DNA of 64,000 bases from contig JAWLBM010000006.1 of the NCBI GenBank assembly GCA_041687675.1, positions 1-64,000 on the forward strand, written 5' to 3'. The DNA comes from JAWLBM01 sp041687675 (lineage in GTDB: Bacteria; Pseudomonadota; Alphaproteobacteria; Rhizobiales; Pleomorphomonadaceae). The translations under genes and the position numbers were made by a program. Below, piece by piece: positions 1-8,570 of this stretch; the first letter of the stretch is position 1; each line of letters begins with the position of its first letter. A model generated the notes under the pieces. That model worked only from the letters and a program-made list of their open reading frames with translations. It made no database searches and was not told where the DNA came from.

Positions 1-505
1 ACTGCCGGACATGGCGGCCTGACCCGCGTCCCGGCCGAGCCGGCGACCAACGGTGTGCTCGCCGTCAGCTACACCACGTCTGGGGACACGATCCCCTACT
101 TCCGGCCTGGGCTGTCTCCGGTCCAATCGCAGCAGCCGCCCATACGCCGGGCTTGTTGGTGCTCTGCCGCATTCCGGGACGCGCGCTCCGCCTCCGGCTG
201 AGCCGCCTATTAGTCCAAGTGTCTGAGAGCGAACAGTTTTGCCGTGGAAACCCGGCGATCGACTCTAGCTGCCGCCCTAACTTTGACCAAGCATTCGGGG
301 AGGTCAGCCAGAAGCCTACATCCACGGGCTGCAACTCGTCGCCGCACGCGAAAATCGCCAGAAACAACCGGTTCCGCCGTTGGCTCCTACTCCTGCCGTC
401 AATGCAGCTCGTTTCGGCTTCTCGGCCGGACCCGCTCCTGGAACTCTTGGGGTCCAGGCGCGGTGACGACGTCCTCGATCGCAACTTCGCCGCCCTGCGG
501 CTTTG
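1..505. other. Left edge without a convincing gene
   Basis: I see no gene I can support here. Plus-strand frame 1 is open from base 1 to a stop at 199-201 but has no start, so it could be the tail of a gene outside the window. Composition is visibly less GC-rich than the neighbouring genes. On the minus strand, bases 287-313 read FWLTSPNAW, which resembles a motif in some MbcA/ParS/Xre antitoxin-like (DUF2384-type) proteins, but the surrounding frame does not continue the resemblance. Decayed gene fragments are the likeliest content. Confidence 0.4.
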
Positions 506-2161
506 CTACTCGTTCGAGCAGCCGACCTTGAAGCCGTTGTCGCAATGGGCCTTCAGGCGTTCGCTGTCCGCGGCGGTCCAGCCTTCGGGCGACGTGACCT
601 CGACCCAGGGGCCGATGTAGTCCGCGGCGTGGTAGGAATGCCCGTACCCGGCCGGCGCCGTCGAGGAGATTGCCATGTCGAGCGCGAGCTGGAACTGGGT
701 GACGATCGGCATGAACCTCAGGTAGGGGGAGACGCCGTCGCCGGGCGGCTCGCGCATCCAGACCGGCGAGCGGAACGTCGACAGCGGGTCGAAGAACACG
801 ATCGGGTCGCTCGGATACTGCAGGAACACGATCCGCATCGGCCCCCAGTCCGCTGCGCCCGCCGAGCCGTCGTCGCCGCGCGCGGCGAAGCGGATCAGCG
901 AGCCGTCCCGGATCCGAGGCTGCACCCAGGGGCTGTCCTTGGCCCGGGCGCGCTGGACGCGGTTCCAGAAATCCGACGGGAAGGGCGGCCCGGCCCAGAA
1001 CGCCCCCGCGATGGGATCGTTGACGAACTGGAAGAGGGTCGTCGCGTACATCGAGGACCAGGCGCCGAGGCTGAGGCCGTGGATGTAGAGCCTCGGCCGG
1101 CTCTCCCGGGGGAGCGTGCGCCAGTGGTCGTGGATGGTGGCGACCGTGGCGGTGGCCTGCTCGAGACCGGCCGCGGTCTCGAAGAGGAGCGCGTAGGGCG
1201 ACTGCAGGTAGGAGTACTGGACCGCCACCGTCGCGACGTCGCCGTCGTGCATGTATTCCAGCGGGTCATGCGAGCCCGGGTCCATCCACCCGGTGCCGGT
1301 GGGGCTGACCACCACGAGGATCTTGCGGTCGAAGGCTCCGAGGCGCTTCAGTTCCGCGAGCGCGAGGTCCGCGCGCTCCTGCGGTGTGTCGGCGTTGGCG
1401 CGCCCGACGTAGACCCGGATCGGATCGAGGGCGGGCCGTCCCGTGAAGGCCGTGATCGCCGCCGCGTCCGGTCCCGTGGTCGCGAAGTTCCGCCCGGGCT
1501 GGCCCATCGCCTGCCAGTCGATGAGCGAGGCCGGGCTGCCCGGGATGCGAGACTCCGTGGGTGCGGGCGGCGCGAAGTCGAAGAGCGCCTGCGCCGCTTC
1601 GAAGGAGGTGTCCATCGCCTCGACCGCCGTGTCGAGGAGCCCGTCGCGCGTGAGGACGAAGAGCGCGACACCCACGAGCAGGAACCCGAGCACGTCGGCG
1701 CGCCGACGCGGCATCACCCGGTAGAGACGGGTGCGTAGAATGCGCGAGGCGCCCAGGACGAGTTGCCCGAGGAGGTAGAGAACGGCGAACACGGCGGCGG
1801 CGACGGCCAGCATCGTCACGATATGCCCGTCGGCGGAGGGCTCGATGCCCATCCGGGCGCGGAGATCGTTCTGCCAGACATGGCTGTAGCGGAGGCTCGC
1901 GCCGAGCAACGCGAGAACGGCCAGGCCGACGAGGAGCGTCGCCACCTGCCGCGGTCGGCCTCGCAGGACCGGCATGTCGGCGAACCACCAGAGCCCTTCG
2001 ACGATGCGCCCGGAAAGGTAGCCGAGCGCCAGGACGACGCCGCCGAGCACGCCCTGCAGCACCGGCCCGCGCGGGATCAGGGACGGAGTGAGCGAGGCGG
2101 CGAGGAACACCAGCCCGAGAAGCAGGCCCAACGACGAGAACCGCGGAATCAGGAACCTCAT
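506..2161 (-). CDS. Membrane-anchored alpha/beta-hydrolase (Abhydrolase_9 type)
   Basis: A 551-residue protein with a hydrophobic N-terminal half of about four to five membrane segments (residues ~10-190) and a C-terminal alpha/beta-hydrolase domain. The nucleophile elbow is visible as HGLSLGAWSS near residue 360, and a late GYGHSYHAADY segment could supply the catalytic histidine. The order of an integral-membrane N-domain followed by a hydrolase domain fits the Abhydrolase_9_N/Abhydrolase_9 family, whose substrates are poorly known. Lipase or esterase activity at the inner membrane is inferred from the fold only. It is transcribed away from the Crp/Fnr regulator across a 235-base intergenic region. 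The first ATG of the frame is used as the start. Confidence 0.85.
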   Translation of the reverse strand: MRFLIPRFSSLGLLLGLVFLAASLTPSLIPRGPVLQGVLGGVVLALGYLSGRIVEGLWWFADMPVLRGRPRQVATLLVGLAVLALLGASLRYSHVWQNDLRARMGIEPSADGHIVTMLAVAAAVFAVLYLLGQLVLGASRILRTRLYRVMPRRRADVLGFLLVGVALFVLTRDGLLDTAVEAMDTSFEAAQALFDFAPPAPTESRIPGSPASLIDWQAMGQPGRNFATTGPDAAAITAFTGRPALDPIRVYVGRANADTPQERADLALAELKRLGAFDRKILVVVSPTGTGWMDPGSHDPLEYMHDGDVATVAVQYSYLQSPYALLFETAAGLEQATATVATIHDHWRTLPRESRPRLYIHGLSLGAWSSMYATTLFQFVNDPIAGAFWAGPPFPSDFWNRVQRARAKDSPWVQPRIRDGSLIRFAARGDDGSAGAADWGPMRIVFLQYPSDPIVFFDPLSTFRSPVWMREPPGDGVSPYLRFMPIVTQFQLALDMAISSTAPAGYGHSYHAADYIGPWVEVTSPEGWTAADSERLKAHCDNGFKVGCSNE

Positions 2162-2338
2162 TCCAATCTCCGATCACCTGATCGGCTGGACGGAGATGGA
2201 GCTGCCGCGCAAGGCCCACCAGCACACCCGCCTCCGGCGAGTGAGACCCATCATCGACCCCCAACCACTCGACACCAACATTCGTCGGAAGCCGGCCTTC
2301 GGCAAGGCCTTCCGCTGACCTTCCGTTGAGCCGCTCGC

Positions 2339-2367
2339 TTGACAGTAAAAAACTTCTCGTTAAGAAT
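2339..2367 (+). promoter_or_regulatory. Candidate sigma-70 promoter of the Crp/Fnr gene
   Basis: A perfect TTGACA lies at 2339-2344, followed after 17 bases by AAGAAT (2362-2367, four of six matches to TATAAT). It sits in a short AT-rich patch about 30 bases upstream of the regulator start. No operator was recognised. Confidence 0.5.
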
Positions 2368-2396
2368 TTGTCCGATTTCGAGCATTGGTGGGGGCC

Positions 2397-3089
2397 ATGC
2401 TGACCCGGGACGAGGCGGTTTCGTTCGCCAGGAGTGCCGGGTGGGCCTCGCGGCTTCCGCCCGCGCTGCAGGAGTCCTTGCTGGCCGCGGCCCGGCTTCG
2501 AACTCTCCCGGCGGGCTCGCGCCTCTATGCGATCGGGGACTCACTGGGCCCGATCTACTTTCTCGCCCGGGGATGCCTCGCCGCAGAGGTCTCGCCGTCC
2601 GCCAATCCCCCCATGAAGAGCATGCTGCTCTACCCGGGCGCCTGGCTCGGCGAGGGCATCACTGCGTCGACCGATCGTCGAGTCGGCGTCTGGGCCACCC
2701 GGAAGAGCGCCGTCCTCTCGGTCGACGCGGGCGACTTCCGGCGCGTGGCCACCCGCGACCCCGAGCTTTGGCGCCACCTCGCGCTGCTTGCGCTCGAGAA
2801 CCACTACCGGACGATGGGCCTCGCGCACGACCTGATGATCCGCGGGGGACGCCGGCGGTTGTCGGCGATCCTCGCGAGGTTGGCGGGACTGCGGGACGAA
2901 GTAGTGCCGGATCCCCTGGTCATCGACGCGACACAGGCGGAGATCGCCGAGATGGCGAACCTCGCGCGGAGCGTCGTCTCGAGCTTCCTTCAGGAGATGG
3001 AACGCGACGGCATCCTGCGCCTGAGCTGGGGAGCGATCGAGGTCCTGAGCCCCAGAGTCCTGCTGGGACGCGTCGAGGCCGCCGCGTGA
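2397..3089 (+). CDS. Crp/Fnr family transcriptional regulator
   Basis: A 230-residue regulator with an N-terminal cyclic-nucleotide-binding-like beta-barrel (residues ~10-125) and a C-terminal winged helix of the Crp type. The recognition region is TQAEIAEMANLARSVVSSFL near residues 180-200, followed by GILRLSWGAIEVL. I see no cysteine cluster of the Fnr iron-sulfur type and no obvious cAMP-binding signature, so its effector is unknown. The ATG at 2397 is chosen over in-frame TTG 2385 and GTG 2388 because GGTGGGGG lies just ahead of it. It is divergent from the hydrolase gene and upstream of the permeases, either of which could be its target. Confidence 0.85.
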   Translation: MLTRDEAVSFARSAGWASRLPPALQESLLAAARLRTLPAGSRLYAIGDSLGPIYFLARGCLAAEVSPSANPPMKSMLLYPGAWLGEGITASTDRRVGVWATRKSAVLSVDAGDFRRVATRDPELWRHLALLALENHYRTMGLAHDLMIRGGRRRLSAILARLAGLRDEVVPDPLVIDATQAEIAEMANLARSVVSSFLQEMERDGILRLSWGAIEVLSPRVLLGRVEAAA

Positions 3090-3365
3090 CGCCGCCCCGT
3101 TGCCGACGGCCGACGACGCTCCTCGGGACCGCGCTGCTGATCTGTTTGAAAACGGACAATTCCTGTGCTGCCAGCTGATAGCTTTCGCCCTCGCGCTGTC
3201 CGATCTGATCGGCGGAGGGCGAGCGCGTGGAGGCCCGGAGCCAGCCGGACGGGAGCGTGGCCGTCGCCAGCGCAGCCGTTATCCTGAAGACACAGTCTGC
3301 GCGAGGCTCGCCTTGTCGCCGATGCTCCCGGGTCCTGCCCGATACCGCCATAGAGGTGAGCGCCC

Positions 3366-5204
3366 TTGACCGACATCTGGATCGTCTTCGCAATCGTCGC
3401 CGGCGTCATCGTGCTGTTCATCTGGGACAGGCTGCCGGTGATCGTGGTCTGCGTGGGCTGCGCGCTGGCGCTCTGGGCCACGGGCATCCTCACGATCCAG
3501 CAGAGCCTTGCGGGCTTCGGCGACACGGCGACCATCTTCGTGGCCTCCCTCTTCGTGATCAGCGCCGGCATGGAGCGTTCCGGCGTCACCGCCTGGGTCG
3601 GCCAGGCCCTGATGGACAAGTCCGGCGACAGTCGAACCCGGCTGATCGTGTTCATGACGCTCGCGGTGGCGGTGCTGAGCGCGCTGATCAGCGTCAACGG
3701 CGCCGTCGCGGCGCTCCTTCCGGTCGTGGTGGTGCTCGCGGTGCGTCTCGGCCGCGCGCCCGGCCGGCTGCTCATGCCGCTGGTGTTCGGCGCACACTGC
3801 GGATCGATGCTCCTCCTGACCGGGACGCCGGTGAACGTCCTGATCTCCGACGCCCTGACCGACGCGACCGGCAGCGGCTTCGGTTACTTCGAATTCGCGC
3901 TGGCCGGCGTGCCCCTCGTCGTCGGCGGCGTCCTGATCTCCGTGCTCCTCGGCGAGAAGCTCCTCCCTGCTCGTCAGAGCAAGACGCTGCCCAGCGACCT
4001 CAGCCGCCATGCGCACACGCTGGTGGAGCAGTACCAGCTCTCCTCCGAGGTGCAGGCCCTGCGCATCCGGGAGGAGTCCCCGCTCGTCGGCACCGACCGG
4101 CGCGATCTCGACCTGTCGCAGCGCGGCGGCCTGGCGCTCGTGTCCGTGGGCGCGGCGGCGGGCGAGGTGGCGGCCAAGGCCGCCGTCGGAGACGTCGTCG
4201 AGTTGCGGCGCGACCAGCTTCGCGCGGGCGACACGGTCGTGGTCCGAGGCGACAAGTCCGCCGTCGGAGACTTCGCCCAGGAGTTCGGGCTGGTCATCGT
4301 CGACGACGTGGATTCCGCCCCTACGGCGAACACGCTCTTCAACCGCAACTCGGCGCTGGCCGAAGTCGTCATCAAGCCCCGGTCTCCGCTGATCGGGGAG
4401 CGGTTCTTCCCCGGCATGGTCACGCCGAGCGGCGACCTGATCGTGCTCGCGATCCAGCGCCAGGGGAAGGACCTGACCGCCGGCGAGCCGCTGGCCGCCG
4501 GCGACACGCTGCTGTTGCAGGGAACCTGGGAGGCGATGGAGACGCGGCTCGAGCCGGCCGAGGTGCTGGTCGTCGATTCGCCGGAACTGGTGCGGCGCCA
4601 GGCGCTTCCGATGGGGCCCGGCGCGCAGACGACCCTGGTGATCCTCGCCGCCATGGTGGTCCTGCTCGCCACCGGCCTCGTCCCGGCGGCGGTCGCCGGT
4701 CTCCTCGCGGCGGGCGCGTTCCTCCTCACCGGCATCCTGAACGTCGAACAGCTCTACCGGTCGATCAACTGGACCACGGTGATCCTCGTCGGCGCGATGA
4801 TGCCGCTCTCCGTCGCGATCCAGCAGACGGGCGCGGCGCAGCTCCTCGCCGAAGCGCTGGTCAGCGCGGTCGGCGATTCCGGGCCGCGCGTCCTGCTTGC
4901 CGGCCTCTTCATCCTGACGGCGGTTCTCGGCCAGGTGATCTCGAACACCGCCACCGCGCTCATCATCATTCCGATCTCGGTCGTCACCGCGACCCAGATG
5001 GGGATCTCCCCCGAACCCGTGCTGATGGCGGTGGGCGTGGCGGCGGCCGCCTCGTTCCTGACCCCCGTCGCGACCCCCACCAACCTCATGGTGATGGAAC
5101 CCGGCTCCTACAAGTTCACCGACTACTGGAAGTTCGGCCTCCCCTTCATGATCTGGTTCTTCGTGGTGGCGGTCTTCTGGGTGCCGCTCATCTGGGGCTT
5201 CTGA
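3366..5204 (+). CDS. SLC13/DASS-type permease with internal TrkA-C domains
   Basis: A 612-residue polytopic membrane protein with two hydrophobic halves (residues ~1-200 and ~420-612) around a soluble insert (~205-400) carrying two TrkA-C/RCK-like modules, recognisable from SPLVGTDRRDLDL and SPLIGERFFPGMV. The second half has the SNTATALII motif and the first the LTGTPVNVLI loop, matching the paired ion-binding loops of divalent-anion:Na+ symporters. Sulfate, dicarboxylate or another anion is possible; the sequence does not decide. The likely start is TTG 3366 with GAGGTGAG five bases upstream, because no ATG fits the domain start. It is 25 bases ahead of a close paralogue. Confidence 0.85.
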   Translation: MTDIWIVFAIVAGVIVLFIWDRLPVIVVCVGCALALWATGILTIQQSLAGFGDTATIFVASLFVISAGMERSGVTAWVGQALMDKSGDSRTRLIVFMTLAVAVLSALISVNGAVAALLPVVVVLAVRLGRAPGRLLMPLVFGAHCGSMLLLTGTPVNVLISDALTDATGSGFGYFEFALAGVPLVVGGVLISVLLGEKLLPARQSKTLPSDLSRHAHTLVEQYQLSSEVQALRIREESPLVGTDRRDLDLSQRGGLALVSVGAAAGEVAAKAAVGDVVELRRDQLRAGDTVVVRGDKSAVGDFAQEFGLVIVDDVDSAPTANTLFNRNSALAEVVIKPRSPLIGERFFPGMVTPSGDLIVLAIQRQGKDLTAGEPLAAGDTLLLQGTWEAMETRLEPAEVLVVDSPELVRRQALPMGPGAQTTLVILAAMVVLLATGLVPAAVAGLLAAGAFLLTGILNVEQLYRSINWTTVILVGAMMPLSVAIQQTGAAQLLAEALVSAVGDSGPRVLLAGLFILTAVLGQVISNTATALIIIPISVVTATQMGISPEPVLMAVGVAAAASFLTPVATPTNLMVMEPGSYKFTDYWKFGLPFMIWFFVVAVFWVPLIWGF

Positions 5205-5229
5205 TGCGCCCTGGGCGGGGTCGGCGCGG

Positions 5230-7026
5230 ATGAGCGACATCGCCGTCCTGTTCCTCATCGTGCTCGCCACGATCGCGGCCTTCGTCTGGAACCGGCTGCC
5301 GCTGGTCGTCGTCGCGATGGGAAGCGCATTGGCGCTCTACCTGACCGGCATCCTGACGCTGAACCAGACCTTTCGCGGCTTCGGCGATCCGGTGGTGATC
5401 TTCGTCGCCTCGCTCTTCATCGTCACCGCCGGCCTCGAAGCCACCGGCGTGACGGCGTGGATCGGGCAGCAGTTCGAGCGCATCGTCGCGGGCGATCCGG
5501 CCCGGCTGCTGCTGGTCGGGATGCTGGCGGTGGCGGCGCTCTCGCCGCTGATCAACGCGAGCGGCGCGATCGGGGCGCTGATGCCGGTCGTCATGCTGAT
5601 GGTGGTGCGGCTCGGCGAACAGCCGTCGCGCTTCCTGATGCCGATGGCCTTCGCCTCCGGCGCCGGGGCGCATCTCGCCCTGACCGGGGCGCCGAAGAAC
5701 GTGCTGATCGCCGACGCCGCGCGCAACTACGCCGGACGCGAGCTCAACTTCTTCGAGTTCGCCCTGGCGGGGGTGCCGCTCCTCCTCGGCACCCTGGCCG
5801 TCGTCCTCCTGTGGGGATCGCGGCTCGTGCCCGAGCGCAAGGCGCCGAGCCTTCCCCGCGACCTCAGCCGCCACGCCAAGACCCTCGTCCAGCAGTACCG
5901 CCTTGCCACCGACGTCTTCGTGCTCGTCCTCGACCGGGCGTCGCCGCTGGTGGGCACGCCCGTCGAGCGCCTGCCGCTCGAGGACGACCTGCGTCTCGTC
6001 ATGGTGAGCGATCCCGCTGGCACGCCCCGCCTGGCCGGGTCGCTCGGCGCGGGAGACCGGGTCGTGGTGCGCGGCGCGGCCGATGCCGCCGGCGCCTTCG
6101 CCGCGGCGCAGGGGCTCAAGGTGCGGGAGATCTCCGGCGAGGAGGCGGCGGGCAAGCTCATCAACCGCATGGCCGGCGTGGCGGAGGCCGTGATCCCGCA
6201 GCGCTCGGCGCTGATCGGGCAGCGCGTCTTCCCCGGCATGGTCACCGCGACGGGCGACCTCGTCGTCCTCGCCGTGCAGAGGCGGGGCGAGGACCTCGTC
6301 GGCGAGGTGATCCTGGAAGGCGGGGACCACCTCCTGGTCCAGGGGACGTGGGCGGCGCTCCAGAAGCACGAGGGGCGCGAGGGCGTGCTGATCGTGGACC
6401 GGCCCGACACGGTGCGCCGGCAGGTGGTTCCGCTCGGCGCCGGCGCGATGTCCGTTCTGTCGATCGTCGCGGCCATGGTCGCGGCCATCGCTGCGGGCAT
6501 CCTGGCGCCGGCCGTCGCGACGGTGCTCGCCGCGGGCGCGATCCTCGTGCTCGGGTTCCTCAGCGTGGACGACGCATTCCGGTCGATCAACTGGACCACG
6601 GTGGTCCTGATCGCGGCGATGTTCCCGCTCTCGACCGCGCTCATCCAGACGGGGGCGGCGCAGCTCGTCGCCGACACGGTGGTCGAGGCGGTGGGCTCGG
6701 GCTCGCCCCGGCTGCTCCTCGCGATGATCTTCGTCCTCGGCGCCGTGATGGGCACGGTGGTGTCGAACACCGCCACGACGATGATCCTGCTGCCGATCAC
6801 CGTCCTCGCCGCCGCCGCCTTCGGGGTGTCGCCGCTGCCCGCGATCATGTCGCTGAGCGTGGCGACCTCCGCGTCGTTCCTGACCCCGGTCTCCACCACC
6901 TCGAACACGATGGTGATGGGGCCGGCCGGCTACCGCTTTGCCGACTACTGGCCCCTTGGCCTGCCGCTGACCGCCGTCTACTTCGTGGTGGCGGTGTGGC
7001 TCGTGCCGATGATCTGGCCGTTCTGA
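5230..7026 (+). CDS. SLC13/DASS-type permease with internal TrkA-C domains (tandem paralogue)
   Basis: A 598-residue paralogue of the preceding permease with the same architecture: hydrophobic half, TrkA-C/RCK-like insert from about residue 205 to 400 (SPLVGTPVERLPL, SALIGQRVFPGMV), second hydrophobic half. The loops corresponding to the ion sites are LTGAPKNVLI and VSNTATTMILL, so the first differs from its neighbour (APKN versus TPVN) and the two copies may differ in substrate. The pair may act as separate transporters or as a heteromer; this cannot be seen. The 25-base gap to the upstream gene and 63-base gap to the M20 peptidase suggest one operon. Confidence 0.85.
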   Translation: MSDIAVLFLIVLATIAAFVWNRLPLVVVAMGSALALYLTGILTLNQTFRGFGDPVVIFVASLFIVTAGLEATGVTAWIGQQFERIVAGDPARLLLVGMLAVAALSPLINASGAIGALMPVVMLMVVRLGEQPSRFLMPMAFASGAGAHLALTGAPKNVLIADAARNYAGRELNFFEFALAGVPLLLGTLAVVLLWGSRLVPERKAPSLPRDLSRHAKTLVQQYRLATDVFVLVLDRASPLVGTPVERLPLEDDLRLVMVSDPAGTPRLAGSLGAGDRVVVRGAADAAGAFAAAQGLKVREISGEEAAGKLINRMAGVAEAVIPQRSALIGQRVFPGMVTATGDLVVLAVQRRGEDLVGEVILEGGDHLLVQGTWAALQKHEGREGVLIVDRPDTVRRQVVPLGAGAMSVLSIVAAMVAAIAAGILAPAVATVLAAGAILVLGFLSVDDAFRSINWTTVVLIAAMFPLSTALIQTGAAQLVADTVVEAVGSGSPRLLLAMIFVLGAVMGTVVSNTATTMILLPITVLAAAAFGVSPLPAIMSLSVATSASFLTPVSTTSNTMVMGPAGYRFADYWPLGLPLTAVYFVVAVWLVPMIWPF

Positions 7027-7089
7027 CGACCTGCCGGCCCGCGACCTTGCGCGGGCCTCGACGACCTGGCCGACCTGGAGGAGTACCCG

Positions 7090-8466
7090 ATGAACGACCT
7101 GGAGAAAGTTCTCGCCCATATCGACGCCGACCTCGACAACGCGATCGCCCGCCTGTTCGAGACGATGCGACTGAAATCGATCTCGACCGATCCCGACTAT
7201 TCGGGCGAAACGCGGGCCTGCGCGGAATGGCACGCTGCCGACCTCGCCTCGATCGGCTTCGACGCGAGCGTGCGCGACACCGCCGGGCACCCCATCGTGG
7301 TGGGCCACGACCGCGCCGCCGCCGGCACGTCGGTCTTGTTCTACGGGCATTACGACGTCCAGCCCGTCGATCCGCTGGAGCTCTGGGAGCGCGACCCCTT
7401 CGCCCCCTCGATCGAGACGCGCCCCGACGGGTCGAAGTTCATCGTCGGCCGCGGGGCGGCGGACGACAAGGGCCAGCTCATGACCTTCGTCGAGGCCTGC
7501 CGGGCCTGGAAAGCGGTTGCCGGACGACTGCCGATCCCGGTGACGGTCCTGCTCGAGGGCGAAGAGGAATCCGGCGGCGTCAACCTGCCGCCCTTCCTCG
7601 ACGCGAACGCGGACGAACTCAGGGCCGACGCCGCGCTCATCTGCGACACCAACATGTGGGACAGGGACACGCCCGCCATCACCACCTCGCTCCGCGGGCT
7701 CTGCGGGGAGGAGATCATCATCCACGCCTCCGACCGCGACCTCCACTCCGGCTTCTACGGTTCGGCCGCCGCCAACCCCAACCACATCCTCGCCCGCATC
7801 CTCGCCGACCTGCGCGACGAGAACGGCCGGATCACGATCCCGGGCTTCTATGACGGCGTGCCGGAACTGCCCGAAGCGCTGCGGAAGAGCTGGGCGACGC
7901 TGGACTTTTCCGAGAGCGCGTTCCTCGGTGAGATCGGCCTGTCGGTCCCGGCGGGCGAGAAGGGGCGGTCCGCGCTGGAGATGGTGTGGTCCCGCCCGAC
8001 CTGCGAGGTCAACGGGATGGGCGGCGGCTACCAGGGCGCCGGGTTCAAGACCGTGATCCCGGCCATGGCGTCCGCCAAGATCTCGTTCCGGCTGGTGTTC
8101 GACCAGGACCCCCACAAGGTCCGGGCCGCGTTCCGCGAGTTCGTCAAGGCGCGCATCCCGGCGGACTGCCGCGTGGAGTTCCTCGAGCACGGCGCGGGCC
8201 GGGCGGTCGCCTTCGACACGTCGACGCCGGTCTTCCAGAAGACGCAGGCCGCGCTGACAGACGAGTGGGGCAAGCAGGCCGCCTTCATCGGCGGCGGCGG
8301 GTCGATCCCAGTCACCACGCTGATCAAGGAGCGGATGGGCATGGACGTCGTGATGGCGGGCTTCGGCCTCAGCGACGACCGGATCCACAGCCCGAACGAG
8401 AAGTACGAGCTCAAGAGCTTCCACAAGGGCATCCGCTCCTGGGCGCGCATCCTCGCGGCGCTCTGA
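7090..8466 (+). CDS. M20 family dipeptidase/metallopeptidase
   Basis: A 458-residue M20/M25/M40-type cytosolic zinc peptidase. The metal-site motifs are present in order: YGHYDVQP (~residue 85), GRGAADDKGQ (~120), LEGEEESGG (~155), CDTNMW (~190), and a late IHSPNEKYEL histidine (~435). Length and the dimerisation insert between the catalytic motifs fit dipeptidases of this family. A GGAGGAG element precedes the ATG. Lying behind two anion permeases, it may process an imported peptide or N-acyl compound, but that link rests on position only. A hairpin after the stop probably ends the operon. Confidence 0.9.
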   Translation: MNDLEKVLAHIDADLDNAIARLFETMRLKSISTDPDYSGETRACAEWHAADLASIGFDASVRDTAGHPIVVGHDRAAAGTSVLFYGHYDVQPVDPLELWERDPFAPSIETRPDGSKFIVGRGAADDKGQLMTFVEACRAWKAVAGRLPIPVTVLLEGEEESGGVNLPPFLDANADELRADAALICDTNMWDRDTPAITTSLRGLCGEEIIIHASDRDLHSGFYGSAAANPNHILARILADLRDENGRITIPGFYDGVPELPEALRKSWATLDFSESAFLGEIGLSVPAGEKGRSALEMVWSRPTCEVNGMGGGYQGAGFKTVIPAMASAKISFRLVFDQDPHKVRAAFREFVKARIPADCRVEFLEHGAGRAVAFDTSTPVFQKTQAALTDEWGKQAAFIGGGGSIPVTTLIKERMGMDVVMAGFGLSDDRIHSPNEKYELKSFHKGIRSWARILAAL

Positions 8467-8480
8467 TCAGGCAGGACCAG

Positions 8481-8514
8481 GACCGGACCCCGGCGGGGGG
8501 CCGGTCTTGCGTTT
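8481..8514 (+). terminator. Candidate terminator after the M20 gene
   Basis: GACCGG at 8481-8486 pairs with CCGGTC at 8501-8506, the stem being extended by CCCC/GGGG with one bulge. TTGCGTTT follows. The T-run is imperfect, so strength is uncertain. Confidence 0.5.
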
Positions 8515-8570
8515 CGTGGGCGGTGCGCGGCGGCAGGGCGCGGCCGCAATCAGATCGGAAGAGGCAGTCC

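Noticed and set aside
3185..3240. CGCCCTC/GAGGGCG inverted repeat ahead of the first permease
   Set aside because: Only seven-base arms in very GC-rich DNA with a long loop; chance is likely.
3279..5270. A 663-codon minus-strand frame
   Set aside because: Shadow of the first SLC13 permease; no motif and biased composition.
5188..8424. A 1,078-codon open frame on the minus strand
   Set aside because: It is antisense to the second SLC13 permease and the M20 peptidase, both with clear family motifs. Its product is a low-complexity Arg/His/Glu mix typical of GC-rich shadow frames.
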